A DNA stretch of 64,000 bases from Sciurus carolinensis (Eukaryota; Chordata; Mammalia; Rodentia; Sciuridae), in NCBI RefSeq assembly GCF_902686445.1, contig NC_062232.1:31144954-31208953 (forward strand). Reading direction: 5' to 3'. Positions 10,628 through 20,830 of this stretch are shown here, piece after piece. Under the pieces are notes generated by a model, which searched no databases, was not told the DNA's origin, and was given only the letters and a program-made list of their open reading frames with translations. The first letter of the stretch is position 1; every line of letters begins with the position of its first letter. The position numbers and the translations under genes were made by a program.

Positions 10628-11066
10628 TGTTTTAATCAGCCTTTTCCCTGCTGTGACTTAAAAACCTAATGAGAACAATTTTAGAGAAGGAAAAGTTTAT
10701 TTGGGGGTTCGCAGTATCAGAGGTCTCAGTTCATAGAAAAGCAGCTCTATTCCTCAGGACTTGAGGTGAGACTGAGCATCTTGGCAGACAAGTGTGGTGG
10801 AGGGAAACAGCTCACAGATGATCAGAAAACAGAGAGAGAGAGACTCCAGTCCCCAGATACAAAATATATACTCCAAAGGCACTCCCCCAATGACCCACCT
10901 CCTCCAGTCACACACTACCTTCAGTTACCACTCAGTTAATCCCCATCAGGGGACTAGTTCACCAATTGGGTTAAGGCTTTCATAACCCAATCATTTTTCC
11001 TCTAAACCTTCTTGCATTGTCTCACTCATGAACTTTTGGGGTACACCTCACATCCAAACCATAACA
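10628..11066 (-). mobile_element. ERVL-MaLR solo LTR with exact 5-bp TSD
   Basis: Read on the minus strand the LTR begins TGTTATGGTTTGGATGTGAG and ends in ...GATTAAAACA. It is flanked by ATACT at 10623-10627 and at 11067-11071. At 439 bp it is nearly the same length as the plus-strand copy at 17757-18196. It is a solo LTR; no internal region is attached. Confidence 0.88.
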
Positions 11067-11071
11067 ATACT

Positions 11072-12270
11072 ACTATCTATGGAATGTCAGCAATATTTGA
11101 CCTCATGATCACACATGGCTGCATTGGTTCTAGTACCACAGAAATAAAGATACCACAACCAATGAAAAAAATGAATGCTGCCTTGGGTCGATCAATTTTT
11201 CTTAGGAGGACAAATGTTTCTTTTAGGTTCCCAGGAATCTTCTTCTCAGGTCTCATTGGCCACAATTTAGCCATATGATTCCCTGTTTGGCAAAACATCT
11301 GAGAAAACATATTGTTTTGTGTTTTCATCTTCTTAAGTGAAAAGTGAGTTCTGCTAGGAAGAAAATTTGGATGTGAAAAAAAGGTTAGCAGGTCAGTCCT
11401 TTCCAACATTTTTCATGTCATGGCCCGTAGAGAAGTTAATATTTATATGGTACCTTCAGGTAAACTAGAGGAACTTTGTGGGCATCTTTATGAATTTGGT
11501 TCTGTCAGATAGAAAAGGTGCTAAAAATTAAATTTGCAAAACCTTCCAAATAAAGTCTTTTCAAATGTCTTAATGAGACTTTCAGTTTTGCTTTTATAAA
11601 TTTAGAAATTTATATCTGAATTTGCATTTTAAATAGCTATAAGCTAATCCTGTTCTGTGGTTTTTAGTAATTATTTCCCACAAATCTTAATAGATCTTGT
11701 TGAGGAATCTTCCTCATAGAAGTAGCTGATAAACATTTAGACATATTCTAGAAGCCATTCAAATTTTATTTAAAGGTTTCTCTCTAATAATAGACTAAGT
11801 AATTAAAAAACATTCTTTTCACTGACAGAAAGACTGGACAAAATATAATAGATAATTGCTGAAGGGAATTGTAGCTTTAAGAGGATGATGAAGAAGTATG
11901 GATGTAAGACCTAGAAGAATGAAAGCAAGAAGTTTAAGCATGACTTTTGGGACAAATTTTTACTTGGGGGTGAGAAGATGTTAAGTCTTTTGCTTATGGG
12001 CCAAAGGGTGAGATGATCAGATTCCATGGCCTGCCAAGATGGGAATTCTGGTAAACAACATACTTAGAGTTGAAACCTCAAGGGTTAAGCCCTGAAAGTA
12101 AAACACCAAAACTTGATCTTGGAGGGACTGAAGCTCAGTTTTAAATCACCTCAATTCCTGAAATTGCATTAAGGTGATCTGGAATTGCTAATGCCTCTGG
12201 CCAACTTCCAGAAGCAAATATAAATTCTTTCTGGAGAAAGAAAACATTATGTTAGCACTCAAATTATATA
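11072..12270. other. Unassigned intergenic DNA
   Basis: A minus-strand open frame of 110 codons (11409-11077) overlaps this stretch. It has no splice signals or recognised domain, so I do not call it a gene. No repeat family was recognised. Confidence 0.5.
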
Positions 12271-12277
12271 TACATAA

Positions 12278-12480
12278 TTTTGTTTTTGGTACAGGGGATT
12301 AAACAAAGGATGCTTTGTCACTGAGCCACATCCCCAGCCTTTAATTTTTATTTTGAGACTGGGTCTCCCTGAGTTGCTGAGGATCTGGCTAAGTTACTGA
12401 GGTTCACCTTGAACTTGCAATCCTCGCACCTCAGTCTCCTGAGTGCTGGGATTGTAGTGTGGGCCACCACGCCCAGTGAT
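12278..12480 (-). repeat. B1-dID SINE
   Basis: Reverse-complement composite, somewhat diverged: ggtacaggggattaaacaaa, ttttgagactgggtctccct, tgctgggattgtagtgtggg. Confidence 0.82.
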
Positions 12481-13800
12481 AAGTAATTTTTTGGATACAT
12501 TAAATGAACAACTAGGCACATAAAGAGACAAAAAAAACATTGACAGAAACCAATAGACAATGGGGAAGACCCAGCTGGGGATCCAGGTTGTAGAGCTAGC
12601 AGAAATAGACTTGAGAAATAACCATGTTTACTCGATTCAAGGAGGTAAACATCAAGATTGAGAATTTCATTCAAAAACTGTATACTATAAAAATATCCAA
12701 GTGGAATTTCTAGATGGAAAAAGTAGAATAGCAACAACAAAACAAAACAATAAAAAATACAAAACCTTAAAGGAAGGTTTCTATAGTAGTTGAGACAAAG
12801 CTGAAGATTTACTTAGTGAAGTTTAAAAAATTGGGTTGAATAAAATATTAAAAATGAAGCAGAGAGATATAAATGAATGTAAAATGCAGAAGAAAGCCCA
12901 GAGACAAAAAGAGTACAATGAGAAAGTTTAACATATATAATTGGATCTCTAGAGAGAGATGAAAGAGATAGGACAGAAGCAATATTTACTGAAATAATCA
13001 TTGATGATCTAAAGTTGATGAAAGAATTTCATTAATCATCTCCATGGGAAGCTGAGGAAGAGGAAACCTCCCAAAATATAATATTCAGGAAGCGTTTATT
13101 TACAGTGGTATGCTTTGGGATGATAGGTATATGAGATTTATAAGATTACCATTCCCCCCCTCAACATCCATTCTCTTGCCCAGCTCCAGAGGCAGGGACT
13201 ATAGCAGCTATTCCATGGTACTTAACATCCTCCTTCTTTTAATTTTGCCAACTTTTATGAAGGACACTGGTCATGGCTAATGTTTTTTTTTTCCCCAGGT
13301 GGTTGTATGATCAACTCATTCCCATATTTAAATAATTCAATAACAGATGGGCCTCCTCTATATGTCAAGTAGTACATTTTAGGCTCCATGTCTATTACAT
13401 TTCTAGGGACCCTGTGATCACAGGTTCAATTAATGTCATCAATGTAATGGGACAATATAAGGTAAGAGGGACTCCTTCAAACCTTCTGTGGAGGCCATCT
13501 CATTCTTTGGCTCATGTTCCTCATTTTTTATTCATAACTATTAATTCATATTTTCCTTGTATGTACTTTATAATGTAATAATAAGGGACCAGGTGATTCC
13601 ACAATCTTTATTATAAACCTTGTTGCCATAGAGACTAAGTGCTACAGCCACTCAACCCGCAGTGCCTTGTCCTCCACCTTCTCTGGTGGTGAGATGAGTA
13701 ATCATGCCATGAATCACTTATGCCCCATTCTCAGCAAGATTATCCATGTGCTCCTTGAGTATATGCACAACCCATTCCCAGAATTTCTACTTCCTAATGC
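12481..13800. other. Unassigned intergenic DNA
   Basis: The stretch is A-rich up to about 13020. No exon or repeat family was recognised. Confidence 0.5.
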
Positions 13801-13802
13801 CC

Positions 13803-13869
13803 TATATTAGTCAGGGTTCTCCAGAGAAACAGAACTAATAGGATGAATAGAATGTATGTGTGTGCATGC

Positions 13870-13910
<41 letters not shown>

Positions 13911-14290
13911 GAGATTTATTTTAAGAAATTGGCTCACATAATTGTGAAGGCTTGGCAAGTTCTAAACCTGATGGGGTATGCAAAACTGGGTGACTCAGGA
14001 AAGAATTGCAATTAGAAGCCAAAGGCAGTCTACTTTAGAACCAGGAAGAACCAGTTTTGCAGATGAAGTCCAAAAGCTGTCTGATGGAGAATTCCCTTTT
14101 GTTCTATTCAGGTCTTCATCTGATTCAATGAGGCCCATTCACATTAAGGCGAATAATCTGCTTTGTTAAAAGTTCATCAGTTTAAATGTAAATCTCAACC
14201 AAAAACATCCTCCCAGAAACATCCAGAATATTTGACTGAATATCTGGGCACTGTGACCCAGTCATGTTGACATGTAAAATTAACCAGCAC
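13803..14290. repeat. Ancient interspersed repeat carrying a (TG)n tract
   Basis: The sequence attagtcagggttctccaga, gaaacagaactaatagg, ... gagatttattttaagaaatt, ggctcacataattgtgaagg ... aaaattaaccagcaca is a well-known mammalian repeat pattern. I am not certain whether it is L1M- or LTR-derived. It contains (TG)n at about 13872-13907. Confidence 0.55.
13872..13907. repeat. (TG)n microsatellite
   Basis: About 18 TG units inside the older repeat. Confidence 0.95.
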
Positions 14291-14691
14291 AGGCTACTTC
14301 TGGTACAAGTTACTATATCAGTCAGGTTGCCATGCAGAAGCATATGATATACTCAAGTTGGCATAAATTGAATAGTCCTCTTTTACAAAGAAGTGGCAAG
14401 TTATAGCACAAGAACCTGGCCTTTGCAACAGTGGAGCTGCCGTGACTGTTAAGCACAGAAATTTGAAGGGAAGGAGATTTAAACAATCATGTAGACAAGA
14501 CCATTTTGAAAGGAACAGTGACTGTTTGTCGAGGAATATACCAAGCCCAAGGTGACGTCCCAGATAGGGAATCAGGGGAATGTTTATCCTAACCTCTTTT
14601 CCCTCCCTCTGATCTTTTAGCCACATTCCTCATTGGCTGAACTCTACTGGAAACTACAGGGCATGGAAACCATCAGGAACCATATAGGTCA

Positions 14692-14800
14692 GGATGTGGG
14701 TATAGCTCAGTGGTAGATTGCTTGCTTAGCAAGTGTGAGGCCCTGGGTTCCATCCCCAGTCCCACGAAATACAAAACCAATCAAAAACAAACAACGACAA
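14692..14800 (+). repeat. ID SINE
   Basis: tRNA-like A box (gatgtgggtatagctcagtg) and B box (gggttccatccccagtccca), then an A-rich tail. Confidence 0.8.
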
Positions 14801-15780
14801 TATCAAAACATGTAGGTCAACTTCCCAAGGCAGAGAACAGGGTGGACTGTGGATATGGAGAGGCAAACAGAGTGTACCTAAAAGCAACCATAAGCCACAG
14901 ATCCAAAAATCACTATGAGCTACAAGTGGAATGAATAAAATAAAATAAAAACATTTTGAAAAAAAAAAAACACATTTTAGCACATTGCAGTAGAATGGTT
15001 AGAACCCAAAAAAAGTTGTAACGTAGCACCCCCCCAAAAGGACAAATTACCTTCAAAAATGAAACAAGATGACTGACATCTGACTTTCCACAGAAACAGT
15101 GAAAACTCAAAGACAATGTATTTTGATACCTTCAAAATAATGACTGTGAACTTAGAATGTGTACCTACCAAAAATTTTTCTTCAAAAATGAAAATTTGGG
15201 ACAAATAGAAATGGAGAAAATCAGTCAACAGCAGAAGTACTCTTCAAGGAACATCTATTCTTTTGGCAAGAACCAAATGATCATAGAGTCCTAGAGAGAA
15301 ATTTGGAAAAATATAGGAAGAAATAAGGATTAACTAAAGGGATAGATCTGTGAGTAAATGAATGATTATCATCTCTGTGAAACAATGGCAATAACATCTT
15401 ACGGGGTTTACAAAATATGTCAAATGAAAATACAGGATAACTATAACATATAAATTGAGAGGAGGATAAATTGAGTTAAAGTGTTCAAAGGTTCTTTCAT
15501 TGTCCAAGAAGTGGATAAAAACACAAAATAATATTATGCTTTGATAAGTCAAAGATGCATTTTGTATAGAAGAAGCATCAAAGGAAAATATTTTTAAGTG
15601 TGTAACTACCAAGCTAGCAGAGTAGAAAAACAGAATTTAAAAAATACTCTATTACCAAATTGAAGGAGAAGAAAAAAAGAACATAGCATAGGTGGGATGA
15701 AGAGGTAAAACTAAGATAATAGATTTAAACCAAAATTTACCATAACTATAATAAATGTAAACAGATTATATATTCCATTT
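14801..15780. other. Unassigned A-rich intergenic DNA
   Basis: No exon or named repeat recognised. Stop codons are frequent on the plus strand. Confidence 0.5.
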
Positions 15781-15796
15781 AAAAGACTATAGTCAG

Positions 15797-16005
15797 GGTC
15801 AGGTATGGTGGCACACACCTGTAATCCCAACAGCTGGGGAAACTGAGACAGAAGGATTGTGAGTTCAAAGCCAGACTCAGCAACTTAGTGAGGCCCTAAA
15901 CAACTCAGTGAGACTCTGTCTCTAGATAAAATAGAAAAAATGGGCTGGGGATGATGCTCAGTGGTCAAGCACCCCTGGGTTCAATCCCCGCTACAAAAAA
16001 AAAAA
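15797..16005 (+). repeat. B1-dID SINE
   Basis: Full composite: ggtatggtggcacacacctg, gtgagttcaaagccagactc, gggctggggatgatgctcag, then a poly-A tail. An open frame starting in this tail (15961) runs on into L1 ORF2 and is accidental. Confidence 0.88.
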
Positions 16006-16019
16006 TACTCTAGTCAGAA

Positions 16020-17720
16020 TCTTCACCATGTGAACATAGGATCTGACTCCCTTAATAAGACTCCTAAAGTACAAGAAGTAAAATCAAGAATCAATAAACG
16101 GGATGGATTCAAACTAAAAAGCTTCTTCTCAGCAAAGGAAACAATCAATAACGTGAAGAGAGAGCCTATAGAATGGGAGAAAATCTTTATCACATACACC
16201 TCAGATAGACTATTAATCTCCAGGATATATGAAGAACTCAAAAAACTTAACAACAGCAAAAAAACCCCAAATAACCCAATCAATAAATGGGCTAAAGAAC
16301 TGAACAGACACTTCACAGAAGAAATACAATCAATCACCATATGAAAAAAAAATATTCATCATCTAGTAATTAGAGAAATGCAAATCAAAACTACTCTAAG
16401 GTTTCATATCCCCCCAATCAGAATGTCAATTACCAAAAATACAAACTGTGATGGGCTGACAGATCTGGCTCCATGAGAATACTATAGGCCAGACTCTAAG
16501 GGAAATGAATAAACAGACTCCATTTTGCTCTGAGACTCCATGTTATGTAGGAAATAAGCTTCTCCCATGGGAACACCCCACCTCTGTACCCATCATCAGT
16601 TACTTAGTGTGACATGTTTAACAATACAAAATGACAATTCCTATGTAAAAAAAACTGCTCTCTTTTGATTCCTATTGCTCCTAAACAATGTACCAAGTGA
16701 ACAGTGATTGTGTGTGTGTTAGTAACCATTCTTTAGTTTGTACCTAGGTAAGGGTCGTTTTGACCCACTTCCCCCTCTGTTGATGATCTCATGATGTTAG
16801 TTTGTAATTTTGAATCAGAGCAACAGACACTTATGACTGATGTGATTTTTGGTATAAGAACCCCTACAACCCTGTGGTCAGGGCTGTTCTCCCAATAGCC
16901 ATTTTGTGGGGCATTGTGTGAGACAGTCAGCCGGCCGGCTTAATAAAGACTCTCAAATTTGAACTTCTCAGTGGTGATCTGTCTGTTCTTAAGTTGCGCC
17001 CCATAACAAAACAACAATAACTGTTGGCAAGGATGTGGGGAAAAGGGTACACTCATACATTGCTGATGGAAACGCAAACTGGTGCAACCATTATGAAAAG
17101 CAGTATGGAGATTCCTCAGAAAACTTGGAATGGAACTACCATTTGACCCAGCTATCTCACTCCTCGGTTTATATCCAAAGGACTTAAAATCACCATATTA
17201 CAGTGATGCACCCACATTATTGTGTATAGCAGCTCAACTCACAATAGCTAAACTATGGAACCAACCTAGGTGCCCTTCAACAGAAGAATGTATAAAAAAT
17301 GTGATATACATATATATATGATGTAATATTACTCAGCCTTAAAATAGAATGAAATTATGGCATTTGCCGATAAATGGATGGAGGTGGAGAATTTCGTGCT
17401 AAGCAAAATAAGCCAATCCCCCAAAATCAAAGGCCAAATATTTTCTCTGATATGTGGATGCAAATTCACAATAAGGTGGCAGGGGTCAGGGAATAATAGA
17501 GTTACTTTAGAGTAAGTAGAAGGGAGGGGAGGGCGTATGGGAATAGGAAGAATAGTAGAATGAATCAAGCATTATTATCCTGTGTATATATATAACTATA
17601 TGACCAGTGGAATTCTACATCATGTACAACCAGAAGAATGAGAAATTATACTCCATTATATATGATGCATCAAAGTGCACTCCACTGTCATATATAACTA
17701 ATTAAAGTAAATAAGAAATT
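16020..17720 (+). mobile_element. L1 LINE, 5'-truncated, ORF2 3' part and 3' UTR
   Basis: The L1 ORF2 C-terminal region is recognisable in pieces (ccaatcaataaatgggctaaagaactg...; after the LTR, gttggcaaggatgtggggaa..., [16 protein letters not shown] at 17130 on). The 3' UTR follows to an A-rich tail at about 17700-17722. Frames are broken, and the LTR at 16447-17008 splits the element. Confidence 0.88.
16447..17008 (+). mobile_element. Solo LTR, ERV1-type, with exact AAAC TSD
   Basis: A 562-bp element TGTGATGGGC...GCGCCCCATAACA interrupts L1 ORF2. AAAC stands at 16443-16446 and 17009-17012, and removing the element restores the L1 reading ...atacaaac-aacaata. A TATA-like ggtataag (16851-16858) and AATAAA (about 16943) mark the plus orientation. 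A 4-bp duplication suits gammaretrovirus-like (class I) ERVs. No internal genes remain. Confidence 0.9.
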
Positions 17721-17756
17721 TAAAAAGACTATAGTCAGAACAAAATATTCCCCATC

Positions 17757-18196
17757 TGTTATAGTTTAGATATGAAGTATACTCCCACAGTGCATGTATG
17801 AGGCAATGCAAGAAAGTTTAAGGGTGAAATGATTGGGTTATGAGAGCTTTAACCAAATCAGTGCATTAATCCACTTGAATGGATTAACTGGGTAGTAACT
17901 ACAGGCAGGTGGGGTATGGCTGGTGGAGGTGGATTATTGGGGCATACCTTTAGTCTATATATTTTGTCTGTCTGTTTTTCTCTCTCTCTCTCTGCTTCCT
18001 GGTGCCATGTTCTGAGCTGCTTTCCTCTGTTACATTCTTCTGCCATGTTTTGCCTCACCTTGTGCCCCCAAGAATGGAGTTGGCCATCTATAGACAAAGA
18101 CCTCTGAAACCATAAGTCCCAAAATAAACTTTTCCTCCTCTAAAATTGTTCCTGTCAAGCCTTTTGGTCACAGTGGCAAAAGAGCTGACTAAAACA
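17757..18196 (+). mobile_element. ERVL-MaLR solo LTR
   Basis: It begins TGTTATAGTTTAGATATGAAG and ends ...GAGCTGACTAAAACA. The flanks CCATC and CCACC are a 5-bp duplication with one change. Same family as 10628-11066. The polyadenylation signal AATAAA lies at about 18123. Confidence 0.85.
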
Positions 18197-18593
18197 CCAC
18201 CTATATGCTGCTTATAAAAGACACAAAAATGTCAAGGATGTAGAAAATTTTAAAGTAAATGGATGGAAAAAGATATACCATACAGTTTATCCCAAGCACT
18301 AAGGTAAAAGATATTACTAGAGGACAGGAGATACATTTCATAATGATAAAAGAGTCAATTCACTACACATAATAATCTCAGATTTTATGCACTTAATTCA
18401 CTTCAAAACATGAGAAATTAAAATAAATAAAATTAAAGAATGAAGTATATAAATTTATAGTTGTATAAGAGATTTTAATGACACTCAGTAGATGACACAG
18501 TAAACAATCAAAAAAAAAGCTACCAGAAAAGATATAGATTTGAAGAACATGACTAACACATTTTATCTCAATGATATGTGTAGAACTCTGAAT

Positions 18594-18839
18594 ACAACAA
18601 CTGAAATGCTGGGCATGGTGGCATATGCCTGTAATCCCAGTGACTTGGGAGGTTGAGGCAGGAGGATGGCAAGTTCAAAGTCAGCCTCAGCAACTTGGGC
18701 AGACCCTGTGTCAAAATTAAAAAGGCTGAGTATATAGTTTAGTGATAAATTGCCCCCTCCCGGGTTCAGCACACTTGCCAAAATAAACAAAACAACAACA
18801 ACAACAATAACAACATAAAACCCCAAAACAACAACTGAA
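18594..18839 (+). repeat. B1-dID SINE with 12-bp TSD
   Basis: The composite (ctgggcatggtggcatatgc ... cctcccgggttcagcac) has a long AAC-rich tail. acaacaactgaa occurs at 18594-18605 and 18828-18839. Confidence 0.88.
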
Positions 18840-19545
18840 GAATACACATCTTTTTGAAGTACTTTATGTGAAGTAGATTATCTGGCTAAGGTACTTAATC
18901 AGCTAATTTATTTGAGAAGTGCATACTCCCAGAAGAAACCCTTTCTAGAATTTGAAAGCATTTATTTTGTTTTAGAACTAGAATTCATTTATCATGTTAC
19001 AAGGTGTGAATGCAAAACTTTGTACATTTGAACAAGATACTTAAAATCACATTTATTAATATCGTCACTAATAGACCATCATATGTTATGTAAATATATG
19101 GACATCTTCATTTTATAATGCTAATCTTGCTTCCCTACAGGTTTTGTTCCAGGCCTTGGCTTCTATAATCCTTCTGTTTTTTAGGATGCTAACCACTATA
19201 GTCAAAACTCACACAGTACTATTTCAAGGCCTTTGTAATACCAGGTCCCAGTATGACAGAATGAGGGTTTTTTTTTTCCCATAGCACAAACCATTATTAC
19301 AAAGAAAATTGCAAAGTAATACAATTTTTTCTAATTACCAGAACTAATTATCAAGACTAGCACACTAATTTTTAAATTACCTTACTTAGTAGGAACATGG
19401 ATCAACAATGGGGCAGGGAATAGAAGTTAGTATGCTGAGATACGCTTTCTTTCATTTCAAAAACACTGATCTCTAATGTAGATGTGGGAGGAGAAATGTC
19501 CTAATGATGAAGATTGCTATGCCATGGAATTAGTCTTTGGAGTAT
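18840..19545. other. Unassigned intergenic DNA
   Basis: AT-rich; nothing recognised. Confidence 0.5.
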
Positions 19546-19554
19546 TGAAAAGAA

Positions 19555-19692
19555 CAGGGTTTTAACCCTGCCTGCAAATCAGAATCACAAGAGGAGGTTT
19601 TTAAAAATATCTATGCTAGATTCTACTCTTTGAGATTCTGCATCAGGTTTTCAGATTATAACATGCAGGTTTTCTAACTGTTGGTGCAATCT
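19555..19692 (+). repeat. MER5-like DNA transposon remnant
   Basis: The order aaccctgcctgcaaatcaga, atcacaagaggaggttttta, tctttgagattctgcatcag fits MER5A-type elements. Confidence 0.5.
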
Positions 19693-19927
19693 CCCTCACT
19701 CTGGGTGTCATAAAAACAATATAAATTAATTATATATACATATATATAATCTATACATGTGTGTGTGGCATATACACATCTGAATGTATATATCTATATG
19801 AGTGTTATGATGCAAAGTAGTTGTAAGTGTTAGAAAGATGACTTAAGCAAAATAAGGCTACACAGAGTGCTGGGGTGAGGCTATTTTGTAATGAGGGAAG
19901 GTTTCCCTAAGAAAATGTTTAGGCAAT

Positions 19928-20294
19928 TGTATTAGTCAGCTTTCCATTGCTGTGACAAAATATCTGAGAAAAACAACTTAAAGGAGGAAAGTTTTTTTTG
20001 TTGTTGATTTTTGTTTTTGGTTCACAGGTTCAGAGGTTTTGTGCCACCTTTGCTTGGTCCCATTTCTGTGATCAGGCAGAACATCATAGTGGGTGTGGTG
20101 GAGCAAAGATCCAGGAAAGGGCAGGGAAGCAGCCAGGGACAAAAGATACCCTTCCAGAGCATACCCACAGGGACTTATTCCCACTTAGGTCCCACCTCCA
20201 AAAGTCTCCATCATCTCCCAACATCACCAGCATCTGAGGACCAAGTTTTCACATGAGCCTTTGGGGGACATTCCAGACCCCAACTATAATAACA
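19928..20294 (-). mobile_element. ERVL-MaLR LTR
   Basis: On the minus strand it begins TGTTATTATAGTTGGGGTCT and ends ...GCTGACTAATACA. It contains the typical gggggacattccagacccc segment. No exact flanking duplication was found. Confidence 0.75.
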
Positions 20295-20366
20295 ATCGTT
20301 TGAATAATGTAAAGAAGTAAGATGAGAATTGGAAGTTAGAATAGACAGTGGAAGTCAGATGGTGGA

Positions 20367-20830
20367 TGTTAGCACAAAAAGACTGGGCAGGATGCAAACC
20401 TCACGAATCATCTCAGCTCTTTATTCAGGGTGATGAAATGGTGCCCATGGACCCACTCTCCTGGTGGAAAATAAGCCACTGAACAAAGAAATGGACTGGG
20501 TTTATATGGGTTATTTTGAGGAGTGATCTAGTGAACATATGTCAGTTTTGCTTAGACAGTCAGGAATGTGGGCCCTTTCGGTCAAGGTCTGTGGACAGTG
20601 CCAAAAAGGATTTTGCTTTGGAGGAGATAATGCCTCCCAGAGACTACTTTCTTTTGAGGATGCTAAAACATCTTCTTTGCCTGCAGCCAGCATCTGGAAA
20701 ACATTTGTCTTGGGAGATGAAAGCTGTCAATGCATGGCCTTCATTTTTACTCCCTTTTCTTGTCCCTAGTTTTCACTATTTTGGGAATTTTTATTCTCCA
20801 TGTCCATTAGTGGAAGGACAATATTTTTTT
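20367..20830 (-). mobile_element. Possible class II-like ERV LTR
   Basis: Read on the minus strand there is a TATA-like cccatataaaccc about 95 bp upstream of CCTGAATAAAGAGCTGAG, and an end ...TGTGCTAACA at 20367. The right boundary is not defined. The plus-strand 155-codon open frame here is incidental. Confidence 0.4.

Larger units (their letters stand above)
15781..17738 (+). mobile_element. Nested complex: B1-dID + L1 + solo LTR at one target
   Basis: The outer repeat aaaagactatagtcag occurs exactly at 15781-15796 and 17723-17738. A third, variant copy (tactctagtcagaa, about 16006-16019) separates the SINE (15797-16005) from a 5'-truncated L1 (16020-17720). A solo LTR interrupts the L1. 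A consistent order is L1 first, then SINE into its left target copy, with the LTR after the L1. Confidence 0.82.

Noticed and set aside
11077..11409. Minus-strand 110-codon frame that faintly recalled an HMG-box or histone-like gene
   Set aside because: The residues do not fit an HMG box or histone fold. There is no promoter or polyadenylation context.
15961..16344. Plus-strand 127-codon frame
   Set aside because: It starts in a SINE tail and runs into L1 ORF2; accidental fusion.
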